Assembly: GCF_036850765.1 (NCBI RefSeq)
Contig: NC_089495.1
Location: forward strand, 23,838,875-23,902,874
From: Saccopteryx bilineata
Taxonomy: Eukaryota; Chordata; Mammalia; Chiroptera; Emballonuridae
Direction: 5' to 3'
DNA: 64,000 nucleotides
Position numbers and translations under genes: made by a program. Below are positions 12,562 to 24,028 of this stretch, piece by piece. The notes below the pieces were generated by a model that ran no database searches, was not told the DNA's origin, and saw nothing but the letters and a program-made list of their open reading frames with translations. Position 1 is the stretch's first letter. The number at the start of each line of letters is the position of its first letter.

Positions 12562-13260
12562 CAATGAAGATGAGTGAATAGGTTCTAAGCTGCTTAGTTT
12601 TCCCAAACTCTGGCGAACTGTGGATAAAGGTGATGTTGGAAGAAAGTACTTGAAACAAATAGTGGTCTGTTACATTGGAGTTACTATGTAATTTGTAAAG
12701 TTGTGAAGAGACAGACGCAATCTGAATCAATTCTGTTGAATTACAAAAACTTCAAAATTCTTATATTCTGAAAATAAGATGTACCTTTCCCCAAAAACTC
12801 ATTTAGTTACTAATAAGCATTTTAAATAATTAGTGTTTTGTTATGCTACAGGGTCCTTTTGATTTAGTATCTTATTCACAAATATGATTAGCTTCTGTTT
12901 GACAAAGAAATTATTTTTTTAAAATTGTCTTGTAATTGATATTTAGAATTTGAAGCATATGTAATTCCTTTAGAAGTGGTTCTGGGAATGGTGGCTTTGA
13001 CTTTTGGACAGTTTGAAACATAATTTATGCAGAGTCGACGGCACTGATCTGGTTCTGGATCTTAGGCGAAGGGTGTAGGTGGTGCAGGCGTGAGGGACAC
13101 ATTTACCCCGTTTCCGTCCCGCAGGGCTGGTGACATTTGAAACAAGAACATTTTCTTTGGCCACCTTTCTTCTTTCCTCCAAAATATTTCACCATTTTCA
13201 GCTCATAGATTTTCTAAAATGTTCTGTGTAATTTATTTTTAAATGCTATTTTTTTTCATC
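12562..13260 (+). other. WRN intron just upstream of an exon, nothing recognised
   Basis: Includes a GC-richer stretch around 13025-13140 compared with its surroundings. I recognise no repeat or exon in it; an open frame on the minus strand (12970-13182) has no recognisable similarity. Confidence 0.4.
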
Positions 13261-13268
13261 CTTCACAG

Positions 13269-13483
13269 AGTTGAATAAAATTAAACTAATTAGAATGTTT
13301 GTTCCTGAAAACATCGACACGTACCTTATCCATATGGCGATTGAGATCCTGGAAAAAGATCGTGACAACAGAGTGTTGTGCCAGCCTGCCAGTGATTCCA
13401 ACAAAAAGAGATGTTTTCCCAACTCAGACGAGAGCTGCTCAACTTATAAGAAAAGCAAGGAAGAAGTAGGCCCGGATACCAAG
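13269..13483 (+). CDS. WRN: WRN coding exon, second from last (NLS region)
   Basis: The exon is 215 nt. The acceptor is CTTCACAG at 13261-13268, and the first two bases complete the split codon from the previous exon. The 72 residues include [20 protein letters not shown], a block almost invariant in WRN. A basic serine-rich region follows with NKKRCF and YKKSKEE, equivalent to the C-terminal nuclear localisation region of human WRN. The exon ends in phase 0 at ...GPDTK before GTGGTC, a poor donor match. The position is set by homology: human and mouse break at the same residue, and the next exon resumes with TSSE. The segment between the conserved block and the NLS ([15 protein letters not shown]) is diverged, as it is in other mammals. 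Confidence 0.93.
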
Positions 13484-13708
13484 GTGGTCATTATATATAG
13501 AATTTTCATAAAATGTCCATTTGTTCAGTTTGCATATTCTGACACTAGAATGCTATATTTTAAACCTCATAAATCCTGATATAAGGTTACTTTATTAATC
13601 TGTGTGCTTTCCTTTGCTTTTTATAAATTTAAGTTGAGAAAAGTAGGCTTAAATGGCAGAAAAGGTGAATATCCTCTGTCTTTTTTTAGCTTATTGTGCC
13701 GAGTGTTA

Positions 13709-14021
13709 CTTTATTTCTTCATGTATAAGATGCACCCTTTTTTGAAAAAATTGGGGTCTAAAAACTGGGTGCATCTATCCAGTGGTTGTGACATTTCAAA
13801 TGCCATAGGTGGAACTGCGGACGAAGCAATCTATGGAGACAGTGATTCGTCATCAGACACAGATGTGGACATGCTAATGGAGGGGAGTTTTGACAGTGAT
13901 GAGGAGTTGTATGAATTTTATGATGAATAAAACTTGAGTTCAATAACTTTATGTAATACATTTTTTTTTTCAAATCTTGGGCCCCAAAATTAAGGTGCAT
14001 CTTATACATGAGGAAATAGGG
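13709..14021 (+). mobile_element. pogo/Tigger-like MITE keeping a transposase tail
   Basis: Inverted ends CTTTATTTCTTCATGTATAAG (left) and, reversed, CCCTATTTCCTCATGTATAAG (right), with a TA duplication at 13707-13708 and 14022-14023. TA targets point to Tc1/mariner-type elements. The interior retains the end of an open frame with an acidic tail SFDSDEELYEFYDE and a stop at 13928-13930, then the end region with gcccc-aaaattaaggtgcat. The same tail occurs in the element at 25082-26111. The superfamily call is tentative. Confidence 0.65.
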
Positions 14022-14819
14022 TAGCTTAATTTTTTTCTCAACTTTATGTAGCCTGGATATTATAGTTCTTTTATATATGTAACTAATACTGGCTTTAAGC
14101 CTATGACAGTTTATGTGATTAATGAAAATGAAAGCAAATTCTATTATAATAATCTCCCAAACTGGTTTGCCTTTCATTCCATCATTCATCATGCTCTGTT
14201 GCTGTTTGAGTGAAAATCTCAGGTATAGGGTAATTGTAGCTCAGGGTCCTGAGATTAGCCCAATGCACTTCTTGCATGATCAGAGAAAGACCATGAATTT
14301 AGTATTATTTTAGGTGGTATATTTTATTAAAATTAAATGACTTGAAAATGATTTCTCTGTGTCTGGTGTGAGAAAAATACTATTCTTTGACAATGTGACT
14401 TTATTAAATGACTGTATAAATGTGAAAGTTTGGCCTGCAGTATCTCCTAGGTCTAAAATCACATGACTCCATGATAAATTTTTATGAAAACTAATCATTA
14501 ACTAAAAAATTATTTTAGTTCCTAGGTGATAAATTCCACACGGTAGTTGTGGAATTTGTATTACATTATTTACATTAGCAAATTAGGAGTTCCATTTCAG
14601 TTCTAAAGGAACCTTTATGGGATTTCCAGTGGTTAAACTCCTTTTTTCAATAGCTTAGAAATAAGAGAACTAGTCTTACTTAATTCTGCACTTCAGTTAG
14701 GTTTGTATAAATATATAGTCTTGTTCTAGATAACCTAATGAAGTTTGATTATTGGAATTACCTACCTTATTTTGACAGTTGAGCTAGCTACGTAAGAAGG
14801 ACATTAAAGAAAATATATA

Positions 14820-15024
14820 CCATACTTTTCGCTCCATAAGACGCATGGGCAAATTTTCCTTTCACTTTTGGGGGGAAAAAGTGTGACTTATGGAGCGAAA
14901 AATATGATATTTTATTAAATATTTTAACACACCATTTGGTTCAGAATATTTTTTTCTTATTTTCTTTCTTAGAACCCTAAGTGTGGCTTATGGTCAAGTG
15001 TGTCTTACGGAGCGAAAAATATGG
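14820..15024. mobile_element. TA-flanked MITE with CGCTCCATAAGAC ends
   Basis: Left end CCATACTTTTCGCTCCATAAG and right end (reversed) CCATATTTTTCGCTCCGTAAG, in a TATATA context giving TA on both sides. An additional internal inverted copy (gtgacttatggagcgaaaaa, near 14881) and another partial unit (gtgtggcttatgg) make it foldable. It is non-coding and probably mariner-like. Confidence 0.7.
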
Positions 15025-15537
15025 TATATACTGGGTGGTATTATTGAAATTAGGCTTTTATTCCCAGTCTTTTATTTCTGAAATCTATACCAGGTGCCTA
15101 AGACCTTATTTTCCCCCAACTTCTACTTATCAGTACAGGAAAAAAGTGTAACTTTTAATTTTTCCTGAATATTGAAGCACCGTTATATAAAGTATTATTT
15201 TTACCACACTGACTTTTTTGCTTTTCCTCTATCAAAATAACATCGGATGCCAACAACACAGTGTGGAGGTTTGGGGGGTGATGTGGCGTGGGTGGGACTG
15301 GATTTAGCTTTTTCCCATTTAAGAGAACAAGGATTTGGGGACTGGGAAGTATATTAAGAGTAAGTGAGCCACCAAAGTATTTTTCCTTTCATCTGCCTCC
15401 CAGTATAGAAAACTGCTCCAATATGTCTATCGGAGGCATAGTTTCAGGACAGGACCTTTCAGATGTTAACATTCATCATCTCTACTGACCTGGTTGTATC
15501 CATTTGTGTATTTTATCTTATAATTATGAAGATTCTT

Positions 15538-15927
15538 TTTTTTTTTTTTTTTCTGAAGCTGGAAACGGGGAGAGACAGTCAGACAGACTCCCGCATGCAC
15601 CCGACCGGGATCCACCCGGCACGCCCACCAGGGGTGCCGCTCTGCCCACCAGGGGGCGATGCTCTGCCCCTCCGGGGCATCACTCTGTCGCGACCAGAGC
15701 CACTTTAGCGCCTGGGGCAGAGGCCAAGGAGCCATCTCCAGCGCCCGGGCCATCCTTGCTCCAATGGAGCCTTGCTGTGGGAGGGGAAGAGAGAGACAGA
15801 GAGGAAGGAGAGGGGGAGGGGTAGAGAAGCAGATGGGCGCTTCTCCTGTGTGCCCTGGCCGGGAATCGAACCCGGGACCTCAGCACGTCAGGCCGACGCT
15901 CTACCATTGAGCCAACCAGCCAGGGCC
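15538..15927 (-). mobile_element. SINE-A, full length, young-looking
   Basis: T-run at left; inverted head ends ...gccaaccagccagggcc. Perfect direct repeats ATGAAGATTCTT flank it (15526-15537 and 15928-15939), showing target-primed insertion. The body keeps intact GC-rich units. Confidence 0.9.
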
Positions 15928-16189
15928 ATGAAGATTCTTATAAAGAATAATGTCAGAACAAGATTTTTTTTTAGTTGATGCATTGTTATCCTCATGCATC
16001 AGTTGCATGATGCAATAGTTCAATAGATGATTGCAATTGTTGTGATTGCTATTTGAGATATAGGCCCAATCACGCCAGTGTTTAATGGAGGAAGATTGTC
16101 CTGATATTTGGTAGTTCTGAATTAATGTGCAGAGGTACACAGTAGGTCCTTTGAATACGTAAATATTTTATTTCAGAAAGTTTTCAGAC

Positions 16190-17400
16190 AGCTTTTAAGA
16201 TTTTGTTTCAGGAAACTTTTAAAAAAATTTTTGCTTCTAATTCTTGGACTTTTTCACTCATTTTTGAGTTTTTCTGATTTTGATTTATGACGTTCTTTCA
16301 TGTTTTGAATTACTTTCTTAATGTTTTTTGGCTCATTTTGAGAGGTTACAGTTTTATTCTATGTCTTTTTTTTTATCTTTTTTTTTTATCTTTTTTTTTT
16401 TTTTTCTGAAGCTGGAAACGGGGAGAGACAGTCAGACAGACTCCCGCATGCACCCGACCGGGATCCACCCGGCACGCCCACCAGGGGTGATGCTCTGCCC
16501 ACCGGGGGGCGATGCTCTGCCCCTCCGGGGCATCGCTCTGCCGCGACCAGAGCCACTCTAGCGCCTGGGGCAGAGGCCAAGGAGCCATCCCCAGCGCCCG
16601 GGCCATCTTTGCTCCAATGGAGCCTTGGCTGCGGGAGGGGAAGAGAGAGACAGAGAGGAAGGAGGGGGGTGTGGGGGGTGGAGAAGCAAATGGGCACTTC
16701 TCCTATGTGCCCTGGCCGGGAATCGAACCCGGGTCCCCTGCACACCAGGCTGACGCTCTACTGCTGAGCCAACCGGCCAGGGCTATTCTATGTCTTAAGA
16801 CTGTCTTTCTGGTGTCTGGGATTTGACTGTGAGACTTTTCTGTTGCTCATTTTCATGGGAAATTAATTTTCTTGCACTTTGAAAAGAAGGCATGGTTCAG
16901 GATAGTTTTTCCAGGTTCACCGAGCTCTCTCTTCTGTTGTTTTTGGTTATGTTCCAAATATGGAAGCTGACGTCTGAGATAGACTCTTGACCTTTCACCG
17001 GGGCTTTCCCTTTCCTCTGCCTCTATTGGACCAGCCCTGCTTGATTTTGATTTAACACCAGCGGTTCTCGTGAGTGTGGGGCATTCTCTTGGGAGGAAGC
17101 CTTACCTGCTCAGCCGAGTTCATAGGAGCCAGCTGCTGGAGCCACGTAAGGGACTGCTGTAGACTGGCCAAAGCCCTCCCACTCACAGTTGCTGCCCTTA
17201 AATTAGTGTGCATGCTTTCCGGTGTATCCCATAGGCTGTTTGGGGATTCCCTGTCCTCGGGCACCTGGTCTTCTCCTATACAGATGCTTCACCACGTGCA
17301 CCCACCACGTGGCTCATGGCTGTGGAGGTTTGTCCTCACATGCTTCTAGTCTCAGTGTCCTGAGGATACCTTTAAACTTTTTCATTGAAAATGTAGATGA
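16190..17400 (-). repeat. L1/HAL1-like fragment interrupted by a SINE
   Basis: Text such as gagtttttctgattttgatt, gctcattttgagaggtt (before the SINE) and gttgctcattttcatggg (after it) resembles the reverse of L1/HAL1 5' and ORF1 regions. The GC-richer part to about 17350 may be its 5' region. This is a weak assignment. Confidence 0.35.
16368..16784 (-). mobile_element. SINE-A, full length
   Basis: Flanked by perfect direct repeats ATTCTATGTCTT (16356-16367 and 16785-16796). The left end carries a T-run broken by 'atc'. The interior is highly similar to the copy at 15538, including a GC-rich repeated block. Confidence 0.9.
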
Positions 17401-17714
17401 TGAATCAGTGGGGTTTTTTTCTATCTAGTTCTGTTTTAATGCTGGGATTCAGAGAAATTAAAAAACTTAATGGTACTTTTACCATCTTCCTAGAACCCTC
17501 TCTGCCTGTATCACTTTTTTTCTTCTTCTTTTTCTTGACATTCAGAGAGAGTGAGTGAGAGAGAAGGGGGATCATTTCCTGCCCTGCAATTGAGTTTTAT
17601 TATAAATTAAAATATTCAATATTGTTTACAAACTATTTTAAATACTCAGAAAATGCCTTATGGGTAATATTATTATACTCATTATCAAAATTTAATACTT
17701 CAGAAAAATAAATT

Positions 17715-18085
17715 TCTTTTATTATTTATTGGTGGTGACATTGGTTAATAAAATGCTATAGGTTTTAAGTGTATAATTCTTCACATCATCTGTATATTGT
17801 ACTGTATACTCACTGCCCAAGGTCAAGTCTCCTTTCGTCACCATATGTTTGGCGCCTTTACCATTCACCCGGCCCTATGTCCCTCTTTCCCGTTACCTGT
17901 GTCTGTGAGTTTTTGTTTGTTTGCCTTGTGTTTTCATTTGTTGCTTTCAGTGTTATAGCCCACATAAGGGTGAAATCCTATGGTTCTTGACTGTTTCCAT
18001 TTGACTTATTTCAGTTAGCATGATATTCTCAAGATCCATCCATGTTGTTGCAAATGGCAGTGTATTTCAATAAAATTATTTTGAG
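17715..18085 (-). repeat. L1 3'-end fragment
   Basis: Read left to right: ttattggtggtgacattggt, then cacatcatctgtatattgta, then gttagcatgatattctcaag, atccatccatgttgttgcaa. This is the reverse of a mammalian L1/HAL1 3' region. It is non-coding. Confidence 0.75.
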
Positions 18086-18480
18086 CTTTTCTTATGCCTA
18101 GTGTTTTATAAAAAATAATGCATGTTGTAACTATTTTGTGTGCCATAAAAACATTAAGGATTGATGGAAACTATCTTTGTAATTTTTTGCTGAAGGATAA
18201 TTGTCACAGAAATTCACTGACTTCTTGGAATCAGCCACCCAGTGATCCAGAAATTGAAGACTTATTTACGGATTCTCAATTACAGGTAAAATTGATTTAG
18301 TAAAATAGTTTTTGTGACAAATACATTAGGCTTGAGAGCTAATAATGCTGAGCTATAACTTCATTTTAGATGAAATTACAACACACATTTCTCTACTTGC
18401 TTACATATATATGTGCACAGATATTCAGCAGATGAGTTAATGTTTTATTTGCTCAACTGAATGATAATAATTGGTTAGAG

Positions 18481-18693
18481 CCCAGCTTGGCAAACTGCAG
18501 CTTGTGAGCCACATGTGGCTCTTTGGCCCTTTGAGTGTGGCTCTTCCATGGACTACCACATGAGGGCGCTACCTCGATAAGGAATGTACCTACCTATATA
18601 GTTTAAGTTTAAAAAATTTGGCTCTCAAAAGGAATTTCAATGGTCCCACTGTTGATATTTGACTCTGTTAGCTGATGAGTTTGCTGACCACTG
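18481..18693. mobile_element. hAT MITE with perfect 8-bp duplication
   Basis: Starts cccagcttggcaaactgcag, then gtgagccacatgtggctc; ends tgagtttgctgaccactg. It is flanked on both sides by GGTTAGAG (18473-18480 and 18694-18701). The ends, GTTTGC/GCAAAC symmetry and 8-bp duplication identify a non-autonomous hAT element. It is in the last WRN intron. Confidence 0.88.
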
Positions 18694-18784
18694 GGTTAGA
18701 GTATCAAAATATGTAAATATCACCTTAAAATGTTATTGTGATTGTTGGAATTTTAGCTATCTACTGATGAAGGAGATAGTTTTT

Positions 18785-19169
18785 TTTTTGTATTTTTCTG
18801 AAGCTAGAAACGGGGAGAGACAGTCAGACAGACTCCCGCATGCGCCCGACCGGGATCCACCCGGCACGCCCACCAGGGGCGATGCTCTGCCCACCAGGGG
18901 GCGATGCTCTGCCCCTCCAGGGGGTCGCTCTGCTGAGACCAGAGCCACTCTAGCACCTGGGGCAGAGGCCAAGGAGCCATCCCCAGCGCCCGGGCCATCT
19001 TTGCTCCAATGGAGCCCTGGCTGCGGGAAGGGGAAGAGAGAGACAGAGAGGAAGGGGGGGGTGGAGAAGCAAATGGGCGCTTCTCCTATGTGCCCTGGCC
19101 GGGAATCGAACCCGGGTCCCTCGCACGCCAGGCTGATGCTCTACTGCTGAGCCAACCAGCCAGGGCCAG
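18785..19169 (-). mobile_element. SINE-A, full length
   Basis: Direct repeats AAGGAGATAGTTTTT flank it (from 18770 on the left and from 19170 on the right). The head on the right ends gccaaccagccagggcc. Confidence 0.9.
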
Positions 19170-19424
19170 AAGGAGATAGTTTTTGACAGGCCTTGTTTCT
19201 GTTGTGTGACCTAGACTTCATAATTAAAGTCTCCCCCAATACTTCTTGTTGAGACTCAAAGATACACTCAGTGTAAATAAGCTTCCCCCCTTTCTCAGTG
19301 AAAAAAAAAGATTATATATAAGAAAAATGCTGAAGATCATAGTCTATACAAATGTTAAAGAAAATAAAGGACTTTAAATAGTATTAGTTACCAATTAATG
19401 TATGTCATGAATAAATCAGAATGT

Positions 19425-19615
19425 TTGAATGTTTTGCATATATTCTCATTTAATTGTGCAAACAATCTAGTAGTGTCATGTACTGTTATTCTCCTTTTCT
19501 GTTGAAGAAATTGAGGCTTAAATAACATTCATAAGGTCATACATTTGGCAAGTAACTCAAGTAGAACTTAAACCTGGTTCTGTCTGGTTTCAAAGTCCCT
19601 GCTTATTACATGGTG
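19425..19615 (-). repeat. MIR element
   Basis: Reads as the reverse of MIR: tctcatttaattgtgcaaac, ttctgttgaagaaattgagg, ggtcatacatttggcaagta, aacctggttctgtctg. Old and diverged. Confidence 0.7.
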
Positions 19616-21162
19616 TTTGGCTTTGAGACTAAGGGTGTTTCCTCCGCTGTGTTACTGTGTGGATTTCATGCTGTTTTACTTTTGGACTTTATTACAATCT
19701 GAACTGTTCTCCTTCCTGTACATGCACTCAGGGGCCCAACTTTAATTGTAAGCAACTGGAGCTGTCTCTGGCTACAGGGGATGTTGATATTAAGGTCTTT
19801 TGGGAAGAATAAATATTTCTGGGCCAATTTTATGTCTACCCAAATGCCTTTCATCTGTGCTACTTTATGTCCCTAATATTTATTATTTCTAAGGCAAACA
19901 TTGTAGTAAATCTAATCTCTCCTGGTCTTCCCTGTGAGGAAATAGGTACTTGGAGAAAAGTTGCTATCTTAACCAGTTTTTTGTTTTTTTTAGCTTTTGC
20001 TAACTTAGGAATAATCCCCCCCCTTTTTTTACACTGGATTTCTTTAATTAAGCTATAACAGCTAACAGTGTTTATCTTCTTAATATAAGGTTTTTAATAT
20101 AAGGTTTTAAAGTCTTCTGCCCTGTATCTTTTACTTTATTTCCCCCATCCTTATATTTTGAAACCATCCTTATATTTTGAAACCATTTTTAAACATGGAA
20201 AACATAATAAAATAACAGACAGTTAATAAACAGTATATAGATATAGTCTTCATTTTTGAAATGGGATAAATCATACTTTGTACCTTAGGCTAACAGACAC
20301 AATATAACTTGGAAGAGGCCACCTTATCATCAAATCCTTCAGATGGTCCCAGTAGTCCCCAAACTAAGGTAACACAAATCCATACTATTTGAGCATGAGT
20401 ATGGAACACTTACCTTACCTATTTAAAATTGTTTCATTTGTTCATGTGCAGATTATGCAGTAAACAATTACTGCCTTTGGTCCTTGAAACGATTTTTCTT
20501 CAAGGACTTTTAACTTGGGGCTCTAAGGCTGCCTTTGCTGCATGGGTCCCCGAAAATTGTGCCAAGTATTCTGCATGCATACATTTGTCTTTTGTTTTCT
20601 TGAAAAAGTATCTCTAATTTTTTAGCAGATTCTTAAAAGAATCAATGAAATGAAAAACAATAAACAAATTTTAAAATGTATTCAGCAAATTTATTTTAGT
20701 ATCTACTGTGTCTCGGTAACTGCCAGGTACTGATAACGATTGGACCCCTCTTCAGTCCGTCTGCCACTGTGGATGTAGAAGTTACGTGCTTTTCATGCCT
20801 AATGCAACTCTGTGTGTGTGCACTTCCTCAGGACATTAAATTCACCATTTTGGTCACCCCAAAGCAAGCACACCATGGGACACAGACCTGAAATAGTATC
20901 TTGTACTTTCCTTCCCATGAGTGTCTACACTTGAGTGTCTAAGAATATACAATAGGATGACAAGGAAATTGCCTAAAGCAACAATATAGTGATTTTTGTA
21001 TTCCTTTTTTAAAATTTACTTTTTGATCCAGAATAAATTCTGTAGCTCTCACTATTTTGTTTTATTTGACAGGGAAGGATGATGGGTGTATATTTAGCAG
21101 TCTACGTTCATTTGTTTGACATTTTTAACAGTACAAATATTTCCCTTTTTTTTTTCCTATAG
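19616..21162 (+). other. End of last WRN intron, nothing recognised
   Basis: AT-rich sequence with a C/T-rich run near 20018-20030, and the polypyrimidine tract of the last exon at 21141-21160. No further repeat or exon was recognised. Confidence 0.4.
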
Positions 21163-21282
21163 ACTTCTTCTGAAACCTCCAAGAGAAAATTACCTGGGTG
21201 GTTTGCCAAAGGCAGTGAGACCTTCGCGGAGACCAGCCAGAAACCGGCGGGCAAAACGAGAAAGAAGGGTCTTTTTAGTTAG
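21163..21282 (+). CDS. WRN: WRN last coding exon and stop
   Basis: The exon follows a strong polypyrimidine tract and acceptor CCTATAG. It gives 39 codons and a TAG stop at 21280-21282. The residues begin TSSETSKRKLPGWFAKGS and end KTRKKGLFS. The KRKLPxWFAKG motif and the terminal GLFS are diagnostic of the WRN C-terminus. The middle (ETFAETSQKPAG) is variable in length between mammals; here it is close to the human length and shorter than in mouse. The preceding intron (13484-21162) is 7.7 kb and contains at least three SINEs and several MITEs. There are no frame disruptions, so the gene appears intact in this window. Confidence 0.95.
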   Translation, partial: TSSETSKRKLPGWFAKGSETFAETSQKPAGKTRKKGLFS

Positions 21283-21820
21283 AATGACAGCTGCCAGGAG
21301 AGTTAGGTTTGTCGTGCTGGATGGCAAAAGAGGTGCTATATTTTATTTCTGAGCAGAGTGGAGAGTAAAGTTCCAGCTTACAGATTATTCTAATCTCAAA
21401 GTAAAACTCATCTATTCATTAATCAGCTGGCCATTCACATACGTTTGAGTCTTCTGAGTGGGTCCGCCACAGGATGCTGAATTCGTTTCCTTTCAGACTG
21501 CTCTAAGAAACTGTCAGCGTCCTGTGTTCTCTATTGCAGCAGTGTATTTGGAAAATGGAATGCGTGGCGAATGTTACAGACGACGGATTAGTAGCTGTGC
21601 ATTGATGATGTGTGTATGATGGAAAACATGCCTAAATGACCCAGATTCTGTCCTGCACATGAAGAAAACAGTGATTTTATAGATTCTTTTTACTATCTTT
21701 AGACAATACTCATACAGATTATTAAATGGTACTAGTAGACCAGAGCAGTGAAAATGAAACATTTTGGATTCCATGTAAATAGGGACAAAGAATATAATAA
21801 AGGAGAACAATTACACTTGA
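21283..21820 (+). other. WRN: WRN 3' untranslated region (end approximate)
   Basis: Sequence downstream of the WRN stop that I recognise as no repeat. It ends near a canonical AATAAA at 21796-21801. The 3' boundary is inferred only from that signal. A further AATAAA lies near 22112, so a longer alternative end is possible. Confidence 0.6.
21796..21801 (+). promoter_or_regulatory. Polyadenylation signal AATAAA, probable WRN
   Basis: AATAAA about 515 bases after the WRN stop in otherwise repeat-free sequence. This is the first full hexamer downstream of the stop. Cleavage would be expected about 15-25 bases later. Confidence 0.5.
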
Positions 21821-22179
21821 AAATTGTATTTTTTACACGATTTTTACTTTTTTATAAATAATAAATTTTAAAAATGTTCTTGCTATTGAATATTATAAAG
21901 ATTATATCTAAATCTATTCTAAGCTTTCATTTACTAAATTACCTTATTTTTTGAGGGTACCAGAATTTGACTTTAAAATCTATTTATGTAGCACATATAA
22001 TTTAAATATCTAAGACCCATATTCTTGATACTGATTTGGGTAAACTATAGTTAATGTAGCTTTAAGCAGTTTACCATATGGCCTTAATTGACTTTTGTAA
22101 ATAAAAGTAACAATAAAGAAGAAATACATGATTGTTGTAGAATTAGAAAATTGAGAAAAGTTAAGAAAAGGAAATAAAA

Positions 22180-22700
22180 ATCTCCATTAATCCCATCAGT
22201 TATAACTCCTTTTATGACATTTGCCATAACTTTCTATATTCACTTTTTTTCTGAGTTTCTTACATAAACAATAAATGAAAGAGTTTTCTTTGTAAAATAT
22301 TCAAGCCATTCTCATGTCCTCACATATCATCACTGGCCGTTTACCAGAGGTAACCTGTAATGTATATATGCAATGTGGTTCTCTAGCCATTTCTTCTGCA
22401 TTTACCTGCATGAGCCTCTACATATATTCTTACCTTGTTAAGCACAAATGGGATCATGCTATATGCGATTTTCTGTAACAAACTTTTTTACTTAATTTAT
22501 TATGAAGACTTTTCCATGTCAGTAATACATTGGTCTCATTGTTTTTTAAAGCTATATACTATTCTGTGATATCCTATCATTTATATTTCACTTTTCTATT
22601 CATCATCTCTACTGGGGCATTTTTTCTATTGCAGATTGTTTCTAGAGGTAGAATGAGAGTAAAATATAAACATGTTGTTACTCATATTTTATTTGAATAT
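22180..22700 (-). repeat. L1-type 3' fragment, old
   Basis: Contains text like aatgggatcatgctatatgc, gacttttccatgtcagtaat and ttgcagattgtttctagagg, matching the reverse of an old L1 3' region often seen in mammalian genomes. The boundaries are approximate. Confidence 0.5.
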
Positions 22701-22764
22701 ATTTTGACCAGTTTTGTCATTAATTAATCTTCCACAGAGTCTTGTTTTTGTAGCTTTGTATAGT

Positions 22765-23998
22765 ATAGTAATTCTCTGAGTGTGGTCTACAGGTTGTTAG
22801 GAGTCCCTAAGGCCCTTTGGGGCGGGGGTCTGCAAAGGCAAAACTATTTTCATAATACTAAGATTTCTCTGCCTTTTGTATTGTGTTGATCATTTGCAAT
22901 GAGGGTTCAAAGCAATAGTGAGTAAAACAACTGGTATTTTAGTGCAAAGCAAGGCAATGACACCAAATTACTGGTTCAGATTCTCAGTCCCCTTCAGTAG
23001 TCTGTGATGAAATGCGAGTGTGCATAACGCTCTTCTGCTACCAGAATATGCCGGTCTTCTCCAGGAAGAGCACTCCTCGGAGTGTTTCTGAATTGAGTTA
23101 GTTGCTTTCCCCCCGCCCACTGAGCACCATTTTCACTGCAAAGAGTTGATGGATAGAAAGAAAACTATGATTGGTCATTTAGGCTTGGACGTTTGGTGGA
23201 CATTTCCTCAAACCTGAACGAAGTCAGCCTCTCGCATCAAGGAAAACTACTGATTATCTGTTGCCAATGATAAAATTTGAGATTTCTAATTTTGGGAACT
23301 TGTGTCTGCTACTAGGAGTTTGATGGTTTTGCATTGCACAGACTCTTCTATGAGATGGGTAGGGTTAACTTTTTGGTCAACGTTTAGAAGATCTGCATAA
23401 CTCAGTGAACCAGTATTTCCTGGATGATTAGTACACAATCTTATAAAATCATGCTTGGGTAAAGGGTTCATTTAAAGTGCACAATGGACCAAAAGATTTT
23501 AATGTAACAAAGTATGGAACACTCATTTATATAGTTTCAGATTGTATACCTTAACCTATCTTTAAGAAACTAACATTTGCCCAGTTTGGATATAGTTCCA
23601 AAGAAGAATGTCTACAATTATATTGAAATGGTATTGAAATGCTCCTCCCTTTTCCCACTACATATCTGCATGAGGCCAAACTTTCTTCATCTACTTCAGC
23701 CAAAGCAGCGTATAGAAAGAGACTGAATGAAGAAGCCGATCTGATAATCCAGCCACTTCTCTTAAACCAGACAATGTCATTTTTCAAAAAACTATTTATG
23801 TTAACATCTACTGGGCTTACTACTGCTATTTTAAAACAAATTAATAAATATTAAAATTTTTTTCTCAGTTTTAATTTCTAAAAATGGAAAATAAAGCAAT
23901 AAAGCTATTGCCTGCATCAATAAAATTTCTTTTAGATTCTTAATAATTTTGAAGAATATAAATGTTTCCTGAGATCTGGGAGGTTGAAAACTGCTGAT
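22765..23998 (+). mobile_element. Fossil hAT-Charlie transposon with transposase tail
   Basis: The left end (attctctgagtgtggtctac) and right end (gggaggttgaaaactgctga) are typical of a Charlie element. Near 23655-23770 a frame retains TTYLHEAKLSSSTSAKAAYR and NEEADLIIQP, equivalent to the conserved C-terminal (hATC) region of Charlie transposases, followed by the typical AT-rich 3' non-coding part. The frame upstream is destroyed. It lies just downstream of WRN. Confidence 0.7.
23655..23775 (+). pseudogene. hAT transposase C-terminal remnant
   Basis: Residual reading frame FPTTYLHEAKLSSSTSAK, AAYRKRLNEEADLIIQP, typical of the dimerisation region of Charlie/ZBED-like hAT transposases. Only this segment is readable. 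It is part of the fossil element at 22765-23998. Confidence 0.6.
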
Positions 23999-24028
23999 AC
24001 GATATATTATTATATTGACATCAATGAA

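Noticed and set aside
15466..16826. Cluster of 60-119-codon frames on both strands
   Set aside because: All overlap two SINE-A copies.
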